A DNA stretch of 64,000 nucleotides from Neoroseomonas terrae (GTDB lineage: Bacteria; Pseudomonadota; Alphaproteobacteria; Acetobacterales; Acetobacteraceae). Below the pieces are notes generated by a model. The model was not told the origin of the DNA. It saw nothing but the letters and a program-made list of their open reading frames with translations, and ran no database searches. The stretch spans positions 1 through 64,000 of the forward strand of contig NZ_JAAEDI010000001.1 of the NCBI RefSeq assembly GCF_018129025.1, written 5' to 3'. Below, piece after piece: positions 44,120 through 52,751 of the stretch (the first letter of the stretch is position 1; the number at the start of each line of letters is the position of its first letter). Both the position numbers and the translations under genes were made by a program.

Positions 44120-44763
44120 CCGATCTCCTCCTCGCGGGCGAGGGCGGCGGCGATGGCAGGCACGGCGGCGACCTTCGCGCTCAGGGCCTTCAGATGGGCG
44201 AAGTGATCCGTCGGCAGCTTGAGGAAGCCGGCGAGGAACAGCAGCGCCGCGGCGAAGATGTCGGGCGCGGTGACGTGCGGCGTGTCGAGTAGCGTGCCGT
44301 TGGGCTGCCGCGCCAGCGCCGCGTCGACGAAGGCGAGAGCCTCCCCGCCGCGGGCGGCGGCGGCGGCGCGCAGCTTCGCAGCGGCGGCCACGTCATCGGC
44401 AAGCAGCCCATCCGCCTGGAAGGCGACATAGAAGGTGTTGGCCATCCGGAAGTGGCACCAGGTGAGCCATTCCATGCCCTTCGCGCGGCCGATCGGGTCG
44501 CGCGGCAGCAGGCCGGATTCCGGCGCGGCGTCGGCCAACCACAGCGCCATCGCCGGGATCTCGGTGATCGCGACTCCGGCATCGGGAATCTGGATCGCCG
44601 CGACCTCCCCCTTCGGGTTGATGGCGAGGTATTCCGGCGTCTTGTGGTCGCCCTTGCGCAGGCTGATGAAGCGGATGTCGAGGTCGAGACCCGAAGCCGC
44701 GACCATCTGGTGGACGATGGTCCCGCTTGTGCGCGTCGAGGTCCAAAGGATCGGCTTGGTCAT
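44116..44763 (-). CDS. Glutathione S-transferase
   Basis: A 215-residue GST. The thioredoxin-like N-terminal domain shows SGTIVHQMVAASGLDLD, LRKGDHKTPEYLAINPKGEV (cis-Pro region replaced by VAAIQIPDAGVAITEIPAMA) and a helical C-terminal domain from about residue 90. Substrate unknown. ATG overlaps the RidA-gene stop and its own stop overlaps the next start, both as ATGA. It is the second GST in this operon and is not close in sequence to the first. Confidence 0.87.
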   Translation of the reverse strand: MTKPILWTSTRTSGTIVHQMVAASGLDLDIRFISLRKGDHKTPEYLAINPKGEVAAIQIPDAGVAITEIPAMALWLADAAPESGLLPRDPIGRAKGMEWLTWCHFRMANTFYVAFQADGLLADDVAAAAKLRAAAAARGGEALAFVDAALARQPNGTLLDTPHVTAPDIFAAALLFLAGFLKLPTDHFAHLKALSAKVAAVPAIAAALAREEEIG

Positions 44764-45158
44764 GCAGCGTCTCCGGCGAGGGCGATGCAGGCGAAGGCGA
44801 CCTTCGCCTCGGTCGGCACGCCGAAGCGCGCGGTATGGCGCGCGGGCAAGCCGTTCGGGAAGTGCTTCACGTATTCCGCGTTGCATTCGGCATAGTCGGC
44901 CGGATCGGTGATCAGCATCGTCACTTGCGCGGCGCGGTCGAGCGACGAACCGGCCTCGCGCAGGATGCGGTCCACCATGCCGAGCGCGTTGCGCGTCTGC
45001 TCGGCGGCGGTCTCTCCGCGATGGACGCCGTTGGCCGGATCGTGCGGGGCGGAATGCCCCGACACGAACACCAGGCCGCCGGCGCGGGTGGCGCGGCTGA
45101 AGGGCCGCGCCTCGCCCGCCGACGGATGGCCGAAAATGTCGAAAGGCGCTTCGCTCAC
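44760..45158 (-). CDS. RidA/YjgF-family protein
   Basis: A 132-residue RidA-fold protein, a family that hydrolyses reactive enamines and imines from PLP enzymes or acts on other small metabolites. Seen: PFSRATRAGGLVFVSGHSAP, TAAEQTRNALGMVDRILREAG, AAQVTMLITDPADYAECNAE and GLPARHTARFGVPTEAKVAF. Some branches lack the canonical Arg of RidA; here the end reads KVAFACIALAGDA rather than the usual VEIEAIA form, so a specialised subgroup is likely. The GTG start at 45158 overlaps the GST stop (GTGA). Confidence 0.85.
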   Translation of the reverse strand: MSEAPFDIFGHPSAGEARPFSRATRAGGLVFVSGHSAPHDPANGVHRGETAAEQTRNALGMVDRILREAGSSLDRAAQVTMLITDPADYAECNAEYVKHFPNGLPARHTARFGVPTEAKVAFACIALAGDAA

Positions 45159-45772
45159 GCCAGCCCCTCGGCGGCCAGGGCGCGCTGTACGGCCGGGCGG
45201 GCCTTCATCCGCGCGTAATGCGCGGCGACATTGGCCGGCAGTTCGTGGCCCATGCGGCCGTTCCACCAGAAGGAGACATAGAACAGCGCGCTGTCCGCGA
45301 AGGAATAGCCACCGACCAGCCACTCCTTGCCGTCCAGCGCCTTGTCGAACATCGCCAGACCCTTCGAGAAGATCTCTGCGCCACGTGTCTTCACCGCTTC
45401 GGCATCGCCTTCCGACGGCGCGAAGTTCGACGGGCGGAACATGCGGGAGAAGCCCTGCATGTGCAGCGTGGCGACGCAGTAATCGGTGCATTCCAGCGCG
45501 CGCGCCTGCGCGTCCATGCCCGACGGCAGCAGCGCGGCGGTCGGGAAGCGGGAGGCCAGCCAGAACGCGATGGCGGGATATTCGGTCAGGATGGAGCCGT
45601 CCTCGCGCTCCAGCGTCGGGACCTTGGATTTCGGGTTCACGCCGGTAAACGCCGGCTTGAACTGCGCGCCCTCACGCAGGTTCACCAGCACGGCCTCATA
45701 AGGCGCGCCGATCTCCTCAAGCAGCACATGGATGCCGAGCGAGCAGGCGCCAGGGGAGTAGTAAAGCTTCAT
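45155..45772 (-). CDS. Glutathione S-transferase
   Basis: A 205-residue GST of the beta-like group, first gene of the operon. The N-terminal domain reads MKLYYSPGACSLGIHVLLEE, with the YSPGACS active-site start (Cys10) of bacterial beta GSTs, then NPKSKVPTLEREDGSILTEY for glutathione binding. The C-terminal domain has SFADSALFYVSFWWNGRMG. It could detoxify electrophiles or serve a catabolic step. The stretch upstream (45773-46092) holds only a paired hairpin element, so the promoter must overlap that element or lie before prs. Confidence 0.9.
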   Translation of the reverse strand: MKLYYSPGACSLGIHVLLEEIGAPYEAVLVNLREGAQFKPAFTGVNPKSKVPTLEREDGSILTEYPAIAFWLASRFPTAALLPSGMDAQARALECTDYCVATLHMQGFSRMFRPSNFAPSEGDAEAVKTRGAEIFSKGLAMFDKALDGKEWLVGGYSFADSALFYVSFWWNGRMGHELPANVAAHYARMKARPAVQRALAAEGLA

Positions 45773-45864
45773 GCCGCGTGTCCTTCCATCCGGCCGCCAG
45801 TAGGCGACCGGGCGGAGGATCGGGCGACGGGCGAGGGTTGGCAAGCCGGGGAGGGAAGCGCGGT

Positions 45865-46082
45865 GAGGGGCTTTGCCCCTCCCCGGACCCCACCCCACCA
45901 AAGGCCGAAGGGCCTTTGGAAACCATCACTTGGCGCTGGGCGGGGCGGGGCGCGCGTACTCGGTGCCCGGAATGTGGTTCCCGTATTTGCCGGGCATGCG
46001 GGCCGGAACCAACTCAAGGTGTCCAGAGGCCTTTCGGCCTTTGGCGGGGAGAGGTTTGGAGAGGGGCAGAGCCCCTCTCCAA
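45865..46082. repeat. Paired inverted hairpin element, site B
   Basis: Left unit: outer hairpin 45865-45881 (GAGGGGC, loop TTT, GCCCCTC), inner hairpin 45898-45919 (CCAAAGGCC, loop GAAG, GGCCTTTGG), inner edge CTTGGCGCTGGGCG. Right unit, inverted: inner hairpin 46023-46044 (CCAGAGGCC, loop TTTC, GGCCTTTGG; the changed base still pairs as G-U in RNA), outer hairpin 46056-46082 (TTGGAGAGGGGC, loop AGA, GCCCCTCTCCAA, perfect). Spacer of about 50 bp. The right end is 11 bp from the prs stop. Together with short flanks this explains the gene-free stretch 45773-46092. Confidence 0.85.
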
Positions 46083-46092
46083 CGATCCCTTC

Positions 46093-47025
46093 TCAGTTAA
46101 ACAGCGACGAAACCGACGATTCCTCGCTGATCCGCTTCATCGCTTCGGCGAGCAGCGGCGCGATCGTGAGCTGGCGGATGTTGCGCGAAACGCGCACTGC
46201 CTCGGTCGCCTGGATGCTGTCGGTGACGATCATGTTCTCGATCGGCGCGGCGCCGATGCGCGCGACAGCGCCACCCGAGAAGACGCCATGCGTCACATAG
46301 ACACCGGCGGACTTCGCACCGTTCTTCAAAAGCGCCTCGGCCGCATTGCACAGCGTGCCGCCCGAATCGACGATGTCGTCCACCAGCAGGCAGTCGCGAC
46401 CTTCGACCTCGCCGATCACGTTCATCACTTCGGAGACTCCGGCGCGCGGGCGCCGCTTGTCGATGATGGCCAGATCGACGCCGAGCCGGGCCGCGATGGC
46501 GCGCGCGCGCACCACGCCGCCCACGTCGGGGGATACGATCATCAGCTCGCGACCCGCATAGCGTTCCTGGATGTCACGCGAATACAGCGGCGCGGCGAAC
46601 AGGTTGTCCACCGGGATGTCGAAGAAGCCCTGGATCTGCGCGGCGTGCAGATCCATCGTCAGCACGCGGTTGGCACCCGCCGCCGTGATCAGGTTCGCCA
46701 CGAGCTTGGCGCTGATGGGCGTGCGGGGACCGGATTTACGATCCTGCCGGGCATAGCCGAAATACGGGATCACCGCGGTGATGCGCCGCGCGGAGGACCG
46801 CTTCAGCGCATCCAGCGTGATCAGCAGCTCCATCAGGTTGTCGTTGGCGGGGTAGCTGGTGGACTGCACCACGAACACATCCTCGCCGCGGATGTTCTCA
46901 TGGATCTCGACGAACACTTCCATGTCCGCGAAGCGGCGGACGGAGGCATTGGTCAGCGGAATGCCACAGGCTGCGGCCACCGCCTCGGCGAGGGGGCGGT
47001 TGCTGTTGCAGGCGACGATCTTCAT
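46093..47025 (-). CDS. prs: Ribose-phosphate pyrophosphokinase
   Basis: A 310-residue PRPP synthetase (class I) that makes PRPP from ribose 5-phosphate and ATP for nucleotide, His and Trp synthesis. Signature motifs: [57 protein letters not shown] and the PRPP loop [20 protein letters not shown]. Length is normal. The ATG at 47025 has GGAG eleven bases upstream. A long in-frame extension upstream lacks any family sequence and was discarded. Confidence 0.97.
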   Translation of the reverse strand: MKIVACNSNRPLAEAVAAACGIPLTNASVRRFADMEVFVEIHENIRGEDVFVVQSTSYPANDNLMELLITLDALKRSSARRITAVIPYFGYARQDRKSGPRTPISAKLVANLITAAGANRVLTMDLHAAQIQGFFDIPVDNLFAAPLYSRDIQERYAGRELMIVSPDVGGVVRARAIAARLGVDLAIIDKRRPRAGVSEVMNVIGEVEGRDCLLVDDIVDSGGTLCNAAEALLKNGAKSAGVYVTHGVFSGGAVARIGAAPIENMIVTDSIQATEAVRVSRNIRQLTIAPLLAEAMKRISEESSVSSLFN

Positions 47026-47341
47026 GGCCGGGGGGCTCCGGGTGCCGCAGGGCGTCAATGGCAGGAGAAGGGCGGGCGCTAGGTAGCAACGTGACGGCTG
47101 TGTGTAAATCGCTCGCCGAACCTGATCGGAGCTGAGTCGTTGCTGAACCGTCGGGCGGCGGGTGCCGCACATCCGTGCGGGGTGTCCTTTGCGCCGTGCG
47201 CTGCTTCGCCGAGGTGTCTTGGCGCGGTCGCTCTTCGCACGCGCCGCCCGGTGCCTGGCGTGTCGGACCGACGGAGGCGCGGTGGCGGAACGGCCATATC
47301 CGCGCCGCAACCTTCCGCAATCGTTCCAGCGGAGATTCCCC
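47026..47341. other. Divergent control region between prs and the YD-repeat gene
   Basis: 316 bp with no convincing gene. It must hold the prs promoter (minus strand) and that of the YD-repeat gene (plus strand). On the minus strand TTTACA and TACCTA are 17 bp apart near 47090-47120, a weak sigma-70 match. Frames that cross this region are extensions of the flanking genes. Confidence 0.4.
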
Positions 47342-47770
47342 ATGCACCGTCCCGCAACCACGCTTGCCGTGCTGCTGCTCACCCCGGCGCTCGCCTGCGC
47401 GCAGACCAGCCGGCAATACGATGCCGCCGGCCGATCGACCGGCCGTACCGAAGGGCAGGCGACGCAGCGCCACTATGATGCATCGGGCCGGCAGGCCGGC
47501 CGGTCGGAGACGCGCGGCGACACCACCCGTCACTACGATTCCGCAGGGCGGACGGAAGGCCGCAGCGCGCGGAGCGGCAGCACGACGCGCCACTACGACG
47601 CGTCGGGGCGCCCGACGGGTCGCACCGAATGGTCAGGCGACCGCGCACGGATCTACGATTCTTTAGGCCGCAGCGTCGGGCGCATCGAACGCAGCAGCAA
47701 CGGTTGGCGCCGCTATGACGCCCAGGGAAGGCTGGTCGGGAGCGGCACGGGGCCGGCGCCCGACCGATAG
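47342..47770 (+). CDS. Small secreted protein of YD-type 20-residue repeats
   Basis: A 142-residue protein. The signal peptide ([16 protein letters not shown]) ends at about residue 21. The rest is six repeats of 20 residues (the first has 19), each starting YD and carrying GR at the sixth to seventh position: [72 protein letters not shown]. This resembles the YD repeats of Rhs toxins and teneurins, but here they form the whole mature protein, with no toxin domain. Likely a small beta-hairpin-rich periplasmic protein. GGAG lies eight bases before the ATG. Function unknown. Confidence 0.75.
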   Translation: MHRPATTLAVLLLTPALACAQTSRQYDAAGRSTGRTEGQATQRHYDASGRQAGRSETRGDTTRHYDSAGRTEGRSARSGSTTRHYDASGRPTGRTEWSGDRARIYDSLGRSVGRIERSSNGWRRYDAQGRLVGSGTGPAPDR

Positions 47771-47885
47771 AGGGGTCGGAGGCCGTTTGAAGCGCCGGGC
47801 ACTTGCTCACACGCCCGACGACCGCATCCGGACCACATGACCGAAGCCCGGAAGCCGCCAGGCGGCTGCCCAGAGTAGGGTCGGG

Positions 47886-48314
47886 TCAGCCCTTGCCGAC
47901 CAGGCCCTTCACCTCGTCCATCGCCTCGGCGAAGCGCTTGTTCAGCACCGAGAGCGCCTCGCTGTTGGACTTCTGGATGAGGTCGGCGATCTCCTGCAGG
48001 TTGGCCACCGCCTTCTCATAGGTGGCCTTGGCCAGCTCGGCCTGCTTCGTCGCCTTGTCGTGCGGCGCGTCAGCCGAGGCGAAGGCCTTCATCGCATCGG
48101 TCATTTCGGTGACCGAGGCCTGCATGATCTCCATGTGACGCCGTGCGACCGCCTGCGCGCCTTCCAGCGCGACGCGGTTGGCGGTGGACAGCGCCTCGAT
48201 GTTGCGGCGCTGGGCGGCGGCGAGAGCCTCCATGTCCGGCATCGCCGGCATGCGGAACTCGCCAAGCACCTTCATCATGTCGAAGTCCGGCTTGAACCCG
48301 AAACGGTCTGACAT
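47886..48314 (-). CDS. Phasin-family protein
   Basis: A 142-residue amphipathic helical protein with the phasin profile: FDMMKVLGEFRMPAMPDMEA, LAAAQRRNIEALSTANRVAL, EGAQAVARRHMEIMQASVTE and a C-terminal helix NLQEIADLIQKSNSEALSVL. Phasins coat polyhydroxyalkanoate granules and some also act as chaperones. No PHA synthase is in the window. The TetR gene upstream on the same strand may regulate it, but nothing in the sequence proves that. Confidence 0.9.
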   Translation of the reverse strand: MSDRFGFKPDFDMMKVLGEFRMPAMPDMEALAAAQRRNIEALSTANRVALEGAQAVARRHMEIMQASVTEMTDAMKAFASADAPHDKATKQAELAKATYEKAVANLQEIADLIQKSNSEALSVLNKRFAEAMDEVKGLVGKG

Positions 48315-48405
48315 CGCCCTGCTCCCGCACGTTGCGGAGGTAGCCTAGACCCTATCTCGCCGCACCGCATCATGAAGAGCGTGCGGCATGCGTCCCGGCG
48401 GTTGT

Positions 48406-49017
48406 TCAGGCGTCCGGCGTTGCCACCGGCGTGGGCGACGGCGCCTCATCCGGCAGCAGACGCAGCGTCCGACCGATCTGCCCCGCGCGGTCGAGCAGAC
48501 GGTCCAGCGCCGCCATGGTGTGGCCGAGATCCTCGCTTTCATCCTCGATCCACGCGCGCACCGTGCCGATCCAGACGCCGACCAGCCCGAGCGCGAGCAG
48601 CCGGCGCATCGGCGCATCGGCATCGACCTCCGCGGCATCCAGCATCCAGCGCATGGACCGAACCAGATGCGGCCCGAGCAACGCCGCGAGGCCCGGGTCG
48701 CGCCGCATGTCGTCCAGCAGGCGCAGAATGCCGGCGCGATGCGGCTGCATGGCGTCGAGCCGGCGCATCAGGACGTCGAACAGCCTGTCGCGCGCGAGGC
48801 CTCCCTGGCCAGGGATGGTGCCGGCCAGGACCGTCCGGTCCATCAGGCTGCCGTGCAGCACCAGCAGGTCGAGCCGGGAGGGGAACCGCCGTCGCAACTC
48901 GGCGAGGGACAGGTCGGCCTCGCCTGCCAGCCGCCGCATCGTCAGCCCGTCCCAGCCATGCGCCGCGACCACGCGCCAGAGCGCGGCGATCAGGGTGTTG
49001 TCGTCGGTCTCGCTCAT
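48406..49017 (-). CDS. TetR-family transcriptional regulator
   Basis: A 203-residue regulator with an N-terminal TetR helix-turn-helix (ALWRVVAAHGWDGLTMRRLAG, then EADLSLAELRRRFPSRLDLL) and a helical ligand domain holding VDADAPMRRLLALGLVGVWI. The recognition helix is divergent from the TetR consensus. It is close to COQ9/TetR-like proteins of alphaproteobacteria in length. Neighbours are proC upstream and a phasin downstream on the same strand. Target unknown. Confidence 0.8.
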   Translation of the reverse strand: MSETDDNTLIAALWRVVAAHGWDGLTMRRLAGEADLSLAELRRRFPSRLDLLVLHGSLMDRTVLAGTIPGQGGLARDRLFDVLMRRLDAMQPHRAGILRLLDDMRRDPGLAALLGPHLVRSMRWMLDAAEVDADAPMRRLLALGLVGVWIGTVRAWIEDESEDLGHTMAALDRLLDRAGQIGRTLRLLPDEAPSPTPVATPDA

Positions 49018-49042
49018 GAGGGGAGCATATGGGATTGCGTGC

Positions 49043-49855
49043 TCAGCCTGCCAGTTCGCGTGCGCGGTCCGTCGCGGCCTGGATCGCCTTCGACATCAGC
49101 GCCGGCCAGGCATCCGGCCCCATCAGCACGTTGAGGGCCCGCTCCGTGGTGCCCTTCGGGCTGGTGACGGCCTTGCGCAGGTCCGCCGCATCCTGGGTGC
49201 TGGCCGCCAGCAGCGCCCCCGATCCCGCAACCGTCGCGCGGGCCATCTGGCGCGCGAGCGCCGGGGAAAGGCCCTGCTCGATCGCTGCCTTCTCCATCAC
49301 CTCGGCCAGCAGGAACACATAGGCCGGGCCACCGCCGGAGACGGCCGTGACCGGATTGATCTGGTCCTCCTGGTCGACCCAGGCGACCTCGCCCACCGCC
49401 CGCAGCAGCGCGTCGGCCAGCGCCTTCTGCGCCGGCGTCACGCCATCCGCGGCGAAGGCGGCGGTGAAGCCCTGCCGCACGGCCGCCGGGGTGTTCGGCA
49501 TGGCACGCACCACGGCGGCGCCGTCGCCCAGCGCGGCCCGCATGGACGCGACCGAGCGCCCCGCCATGATCGAGACGAACAGCGTGTCCCCCGTCGCGAA
49601 GCGGGCGAAGGCGGGCAGCGTCGTCGGCGCCTCCTGCGGCTTGATCGCCAGGATCACGGCTGCGGGCTGGAACTCCACGGGGATCGAGGCCGCATCCGGT
49701 ACGATGGTGGCGCGCGACGCGAAGGCGGCTGCCGCCGGCTCATGCGGTTCGACCACCACGGCGCGGGACAGGCCGCGCTCCAGCCAGCCGGACAGCATGG
49801 CGCCGCCCATCTTGCCGCAGCCGATCAGGAGGAGGTCGGGAAGGGTCTCGGTCAT
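49043..49855 (-). CDS. proC: Pyrroline-5-carboxylate reductase
   Basis: A 270-residue NAD(P)H enzyme for the last step of proline synthesis. The dinucleotide loop is LLIGCGKMGGAMLSGWLE, then AVILAIKPQEAPTTLP, AVVRAMPNTPAAVRQGFTAA, and the ProC signature AVSGGGPAYVFLLAEVMEKAA followed by AGSGALL and VTSPKGTTERAL. Length is normal. The MFS gene ends 33 bp upstream on the same strand; the TetR gene follows 25 bp downstream. Confidence 0.96.
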   Translation of the reverse strand: MTETLPDLLLIGCGKMGGAMLSGWLERGLSRAVVVEPHEPAAAAFASRATIVPDAASIPVEFQPAAVILAIKPQEAPTTLPAFARFATGDTLFVSIMAGRSVASMRAALGDGAAVVRAMPNTPAAVRQGFTAAFAADGVTPAQKALADALLRAVGEVAWVDQEDQINPVTAVSGGGPAYVFLLAEVMEKAAIEQGLSPALARQMARATVAGSGALLAASTQDAADLRKAVTSPKGTTERALNVLMGPDAWPALMSKAIQAATDRARELAG

Positions 49856-49888
49856 GCTTCGCAGCGTAAGGTCCCGCGGCTGCCCCGG

Positions 49889-51364
49889 CTACACCCGCCG
49901 CAGCGGTACCCGCCAGGCGAAGACCGCGCCGGCCGCCATCAGCGCCGCGACGCTCACGAACAGCATGCGGAAGGCTTCGATCAGGTCGGCGCGTAGGGCG
50001 GCGGCCACGTCCGGGGCGAGCGTCCCGACAAAGCCCGCACCCTCGGCCACCAGCCGCTGGAAGGCGGGAGCGGTGGCGGGGCCCGTCAGCGTCAGCGCCG
50101 CGAAGACCGCCGCCGCGACCAGCGCGGTGCCCGTCGCCGCCCCGATGTTGCGGGAGAAGGCGACGCCGGCCGAGGCCGAGCCAAGCCTCTCCCGCCCCGC
50201 CGCCGCCTGGGCCGTGACCTGCACCATGGGGAAGGACGTCCCGGTGCAGAAGGCGACCACCGCCAGAAGGAACACGAGAACGGACAGGGACAGATCCGGC
50301 GCGATCACGGCGAGCACCGCCCAGATCGCGCTGCCGACCGGCAGGAACACCGAGGGCCAGCGCATGGCATGGCCGGTCTTCGCGGCCATCCGCCCGGCGA
50401 AATAGGCACCGCTGACCCCGCCCACCGACATCGCCAGCAGCATCAGCCCCGACGGCCCGGGCTCCAGCCCGCGCACCGTCTGCAGCCAGACCGGCAGAAA
50501 GGAGATCATGCCGACCTGTGCCCCCACGACGCAGGCCGAGACGGCATAGGCGCGCCAGATGGAGGGATCGGCGAACAGGCCCAGCGGCAGCAGCGGGTCC
50601 GGCGCCGCGCGCTCGACCCGCAGCAGGAGGGCGCCGGCCCCGACCGCCAGCGCCGCCAGCCCGCACGCCAGCGGCAGCAGCGCCGGGTCGAGCCGTCTGG
50701 CGCGATCCAGCCCGATCAGCGCCGCCGCCACCATCACGACGAACAGCGCCAGTCCGAGCCAGTCGAAGCGCAGGCGGACACCAAGCCGGGCCGGCGGCAC
50801 GTAGGGCAGCCGCCGCGCCAGCAGCGCGCAGAGCGCCGCAACCGGCAGCAGCAGTACGAAGATCGACCGCCAACCGAAAGCCTGCGACAGGTATCCCCCC
50901 GCCACCGGGCCGAAGGCGGAGGCGAAGGCGTAAGACCCGGCGATGCGCGCCTGGTATCGCCCGCGTTCTCGCGGTGGCAGCGCCTCTCCGATCAGCGCCT
51001 GGGCCAGGGTGAGCAGCGCCCCGCCGCCGAACCCCTGCACGATGCGCGCGGCGACCAGCGCCGGCAGGCTCGGCGCCAGGACGCAGCCAAGGCAGCCGGC
51101 GGCGAAGACCGCGAGCGCCACGAAGGTGACGCGGCGCCGCCCGAAGACGTCGCCAAGCTGGCCGAAGATCGGCGCGGCGCAGGTGGCGGCGACCAGGTAG
51201 GCGACAAGGATCCAGGATGTACGCTCGATGCCGCCCATCTCGGCGGCGATGGCCGGAAGGGCGGTGGCGACGATGGTCTGGTCCACCGCGGCCAGGAAGA
51301 TGACCAGCGAGACGCCGGGGAAGGCACGGAGGAACGCGTCGCGGAGGGCGGCCTCGGAGGTCAC
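49889..51364 (-). CDS. MFS drug/H+ antiporter, DHA2 (14-TM) type
   Basis: A 491-residue efflux permease with about 14 hydrophobic segments. Motif C-like and DHA2 motifs are seen: IFLAAVDQTIVATALPAIAA, GQLGDVFGRRRVTFVALAVF (the loop 2-3 signature), VQGFGGGALLTLAQALIGEA and GSYAFASAFGPVAGGYLSQ. It exports a hydrophobic compound using the proton gradient. The only good start near the conserved N terminus is GTG at 51364 (MTSEAALRDAFLRAF), which has no clear ribosome site. Upstream lies a paired hairpin element, so expression may depend on read-through from accA. Confidence 0.85.
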   Translation of the reverse strand: MTSEAALRDAFLRAFPGVSLVIFLAAVDQTIVATALPAIAAEMGGIERTSWILVAYLVAATCAAPIFGQLGDVFGRRRVTFVALAVFAAGCLGCVLAPSLPALVAARIVQGFGGGALLTLAQALIGEALPPRERGRYQARIAGSYAFASAFGPVAGGYLSQAFGWRSIFVLLLPVAALCALLARRLPYVPPARLGVRLRFDWLGLALFVVMVAAALIGLDRARRLDPALLPLACGLAALAVGAGALLLRVERAAPDPLLPLGLFADPSIWRAYAVSACVVGAQVGMISFLPVWLQTVRGLEPGPSGLMLLAMSVGGVSGAYFAGRMAAKTGHAMRWPSVFLPVGSAIWAVLAVIAPDLSLSVLVFLLAVVAFCTGTSFPMVQVTAQAAAGRERLGSASAGVAFSRNIGAATGTALVAAAVFAALTLTGPATAPAFQRLVAEGAGFVGTLAPDVAAALRADLIEAFRMLFVSVAALMAAGAVFAWRVPLRRV

Positions 51365-51399
51365 GCGGAGAAGGCGCCCGGTTTTCGTCGGCCAGGAAC

Positions 51400-51623
51400 C
51401 GGAGGGGCGCCGCCCCTCCGTGCCTCCTCGCCAGGATGCTGGGCATCCTGGACCGCAGCTATCTGGCGCCGGGCATGACGGTGATGACCGGCCCGCGAGG
51501 CGCGCTTCGTGCGCGAGGGCGGGCTTGGGCGACGATCCTGTCTGCGGTGCGATGCGCCACGTATCGGTTTCCAAAGGCCTCGGGCCTTTGGCGGGGTGGG
51601 TTGGAGGGGCAGGGCCCCTCCAA
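51400..51623. repeat. Paired inverted hairpin element, site C
   Basis: Left unit: outer hairpin 51400-51420 (CGGAGGGGCG, C, CGCCCCTCCG), inner hairpin 51431-51451 with different bases (CCAGGATGC, loop TGG, GCATCCTGG, perfect 9-bp stem), inner edge ATCTGGCGCCGGGCATG. Right unit, inverted: inner hairpin 51571-51591 (CCAAAGGCC, loop TCG, GGCCTTTGG), outer hairpin 51601-51623 (TTGGAGGGGC, loop AGG, GCCCCTCCAA). The left inner stem is replaced in sequence yet kept in position and length. The right end is 42 bp from the accA stop. It fills the gene-free stretch 51365-51665. Confidence 0.8.
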
Positions 51624-51665
51624 TCTCTACCGCGGAGGTAGCGGTGTCCTCCCCCGCGGCCACGC

Positions 51666-52622
51666 TCAGAGGCTCCCGCTCCGCCCCATCTCCAGGAACT
51701 TCTCGCGCCGCCGGGCCCGCAATGTCGCGCCGTCCAGATCGACCAGCGGTGCCAGCAGCTCCGCGATCTTGTCGCCCAGCGCGCCGATCGTCGCCTCGGC
51801 ATCCCGATGCGCACCGCCCAGCGGTTCCGGCACCATGGCGTCCACAAGGTTCAGCCTGCGGAGGTCGTCCGCGGTCAGCTTCAGCGCCTCGGCCGCCGTC
51901 GCGGCCTGCGCGGCGTCGCGCCACAGGATGGAGGCGCAGCCCTCGGGCGAGATCACCGAGTAGATCGCGTGCTCCAGCATGATGATGCGATCGGCGGCGG
52001 CGAGCGCGATCGCGCCACCGGACCCGCCCTCGCCGATGATGGAGGCGATAAAGGGAACGGGGGCTTCCAGGCCCGCTTCGATCGACCGGGCGATGGCTTC
52101 GGCCTGTCCGCGCGCCTCGGCCTCGATGCCGGGGAAGGCGCCGGCCGTATCCACGAAGGAGAGGATCGGCAGGCCGAAGCGGCCGGCGAGTTCCATCAGG
52201 CGCTTTGCCTTCCGATAGCCCTCGGGCCGCGCCATGCCGAAGTTATGCTCCACGCGGCTTTCGGTGTCGTGGCCGCGCTCGGTGCCGATCACCATCACCG
52301 CACGCCCGCGGAAGCGGCCCATGCCGCCCATCACCGCCGCGTCGTCGGCGAAGGCGCGGTCGCCGGCCAGCGGCGTGTAGTCCTCGATCAGGGTGGCAAC
52401 GTAGTCGCGGCAGTGCGGCCGTTCCGGGTGGCGGGCGACCTGGGCCTTCTGCCAGGGCGTCAGCTTGGCGTAGGTGGCCTTCAGCAGCGCCTGTGCCTTG
52501 TCGCGCAGCCGACCGACCTCCTCGGCGACGTCGATGCCGCCGGCGTCGGTGGTCCGACGCAGCTCCTCGATCTTGCCTTCGAGCTCGGCGATCGGTTTCT
52601 CGAAATCCAGGAAGTGGCGCAT
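51666..52622 (-). CDS. accA: Acetyl-CoA carboxylase carboxyltransferase subunit alpha
   Basis: A 318-residue subunit that, with AccD, moves the carboxyl group from biotin to acetyl-CoA in fatty acid synthesis. Landmarks: MRHFLDFEKPIAELEGKIEE, LTPWQKAQVARHPERPHC, GMARPEGYRKAKRLMELAGR, ILSFVDTAGAFPGIEAEARG, IIGEGGSGGAIALAAADRI and YSVISPEGCASILWRDAAQA. Length is normal. The start is ATG at 52622; an upstream ATG at 52667 adds a stretch with no family match. Divergent from the zinc-starvation unit. Confidence 0.97.
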   Translation of the reverse strand: MRHFLDFEKPIAELEGKIEELRRTTDAGGIDVAEEVGRLRDKAQALLKATYAKLTPWQKAQVARHPERPHCRDYVATLIEDYTPLAGDRAFADDAAVMGGMGRFRGRAVMVIGTERGHDTESRVEHNFGMARPEGYRKAKRLMELAGRFGLPILSFVDTAGAFPGIEAEARGQAEAIARSIEAGLEAPVPFIASIIGEGGSGGAIALAAADRIIMLEHAIYSVISPEGCASILWRDAAQAATAAEALKLTADDLRRLNLVDAMVPEPLGGAHRDAEATIGALGDKIAELLAPLVDLDGATLRARRREKFLEMGRSGSL

Positions 52623-52695
52623 GGCCGCGGCGGTTAGCGGAAATTGGGAGCGGGCGCGAGACCCCACGGTGGCCGGGCCGTCGCAACGGGGCTTC

Positions 52696-52729
52696 TTGCT
52701 GGCGATAGAATGAAATAATATAACATTGC
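52696..52729 (+). promoter_or_regulatory. Zur-box promoter of the DUF1826-COG0523 operon
   Basis: TTGCTG (52696-52701) and TATAAC (52719-52724) are exactly 17 bp apart. A 23-bp dyad at 52707-52729 overlaps the -10: the right half TATAACATTGC matches the Zur consensus half TATAACATTTC at 10 of 11 positions, the left half AGAATGAAATA at 7 of 11. The patch is AT-rich in a GC-rich genome. Both downstream genes belong to families known from zinc-starvation regulons. Repression by Zur when zinc is plentiful is the expected mode. Confidence 0.75.
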
Positions 52730-52751
52730 AATCTGCTGTCCCGGAGCCGTC

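Noticed and set aside
46093..47382. Extension of Prs to 429 residues
   Set aside because: Upstream residues lack similarity and cross the divergent control region; the family N terminus begins at 47025.
47400..47750. Direct repeats suggesting a CRISPR array
   Set aside because: The roughly 60-bp period is the coding repeat of the YD protein, stays in frame and has no unique spacers.
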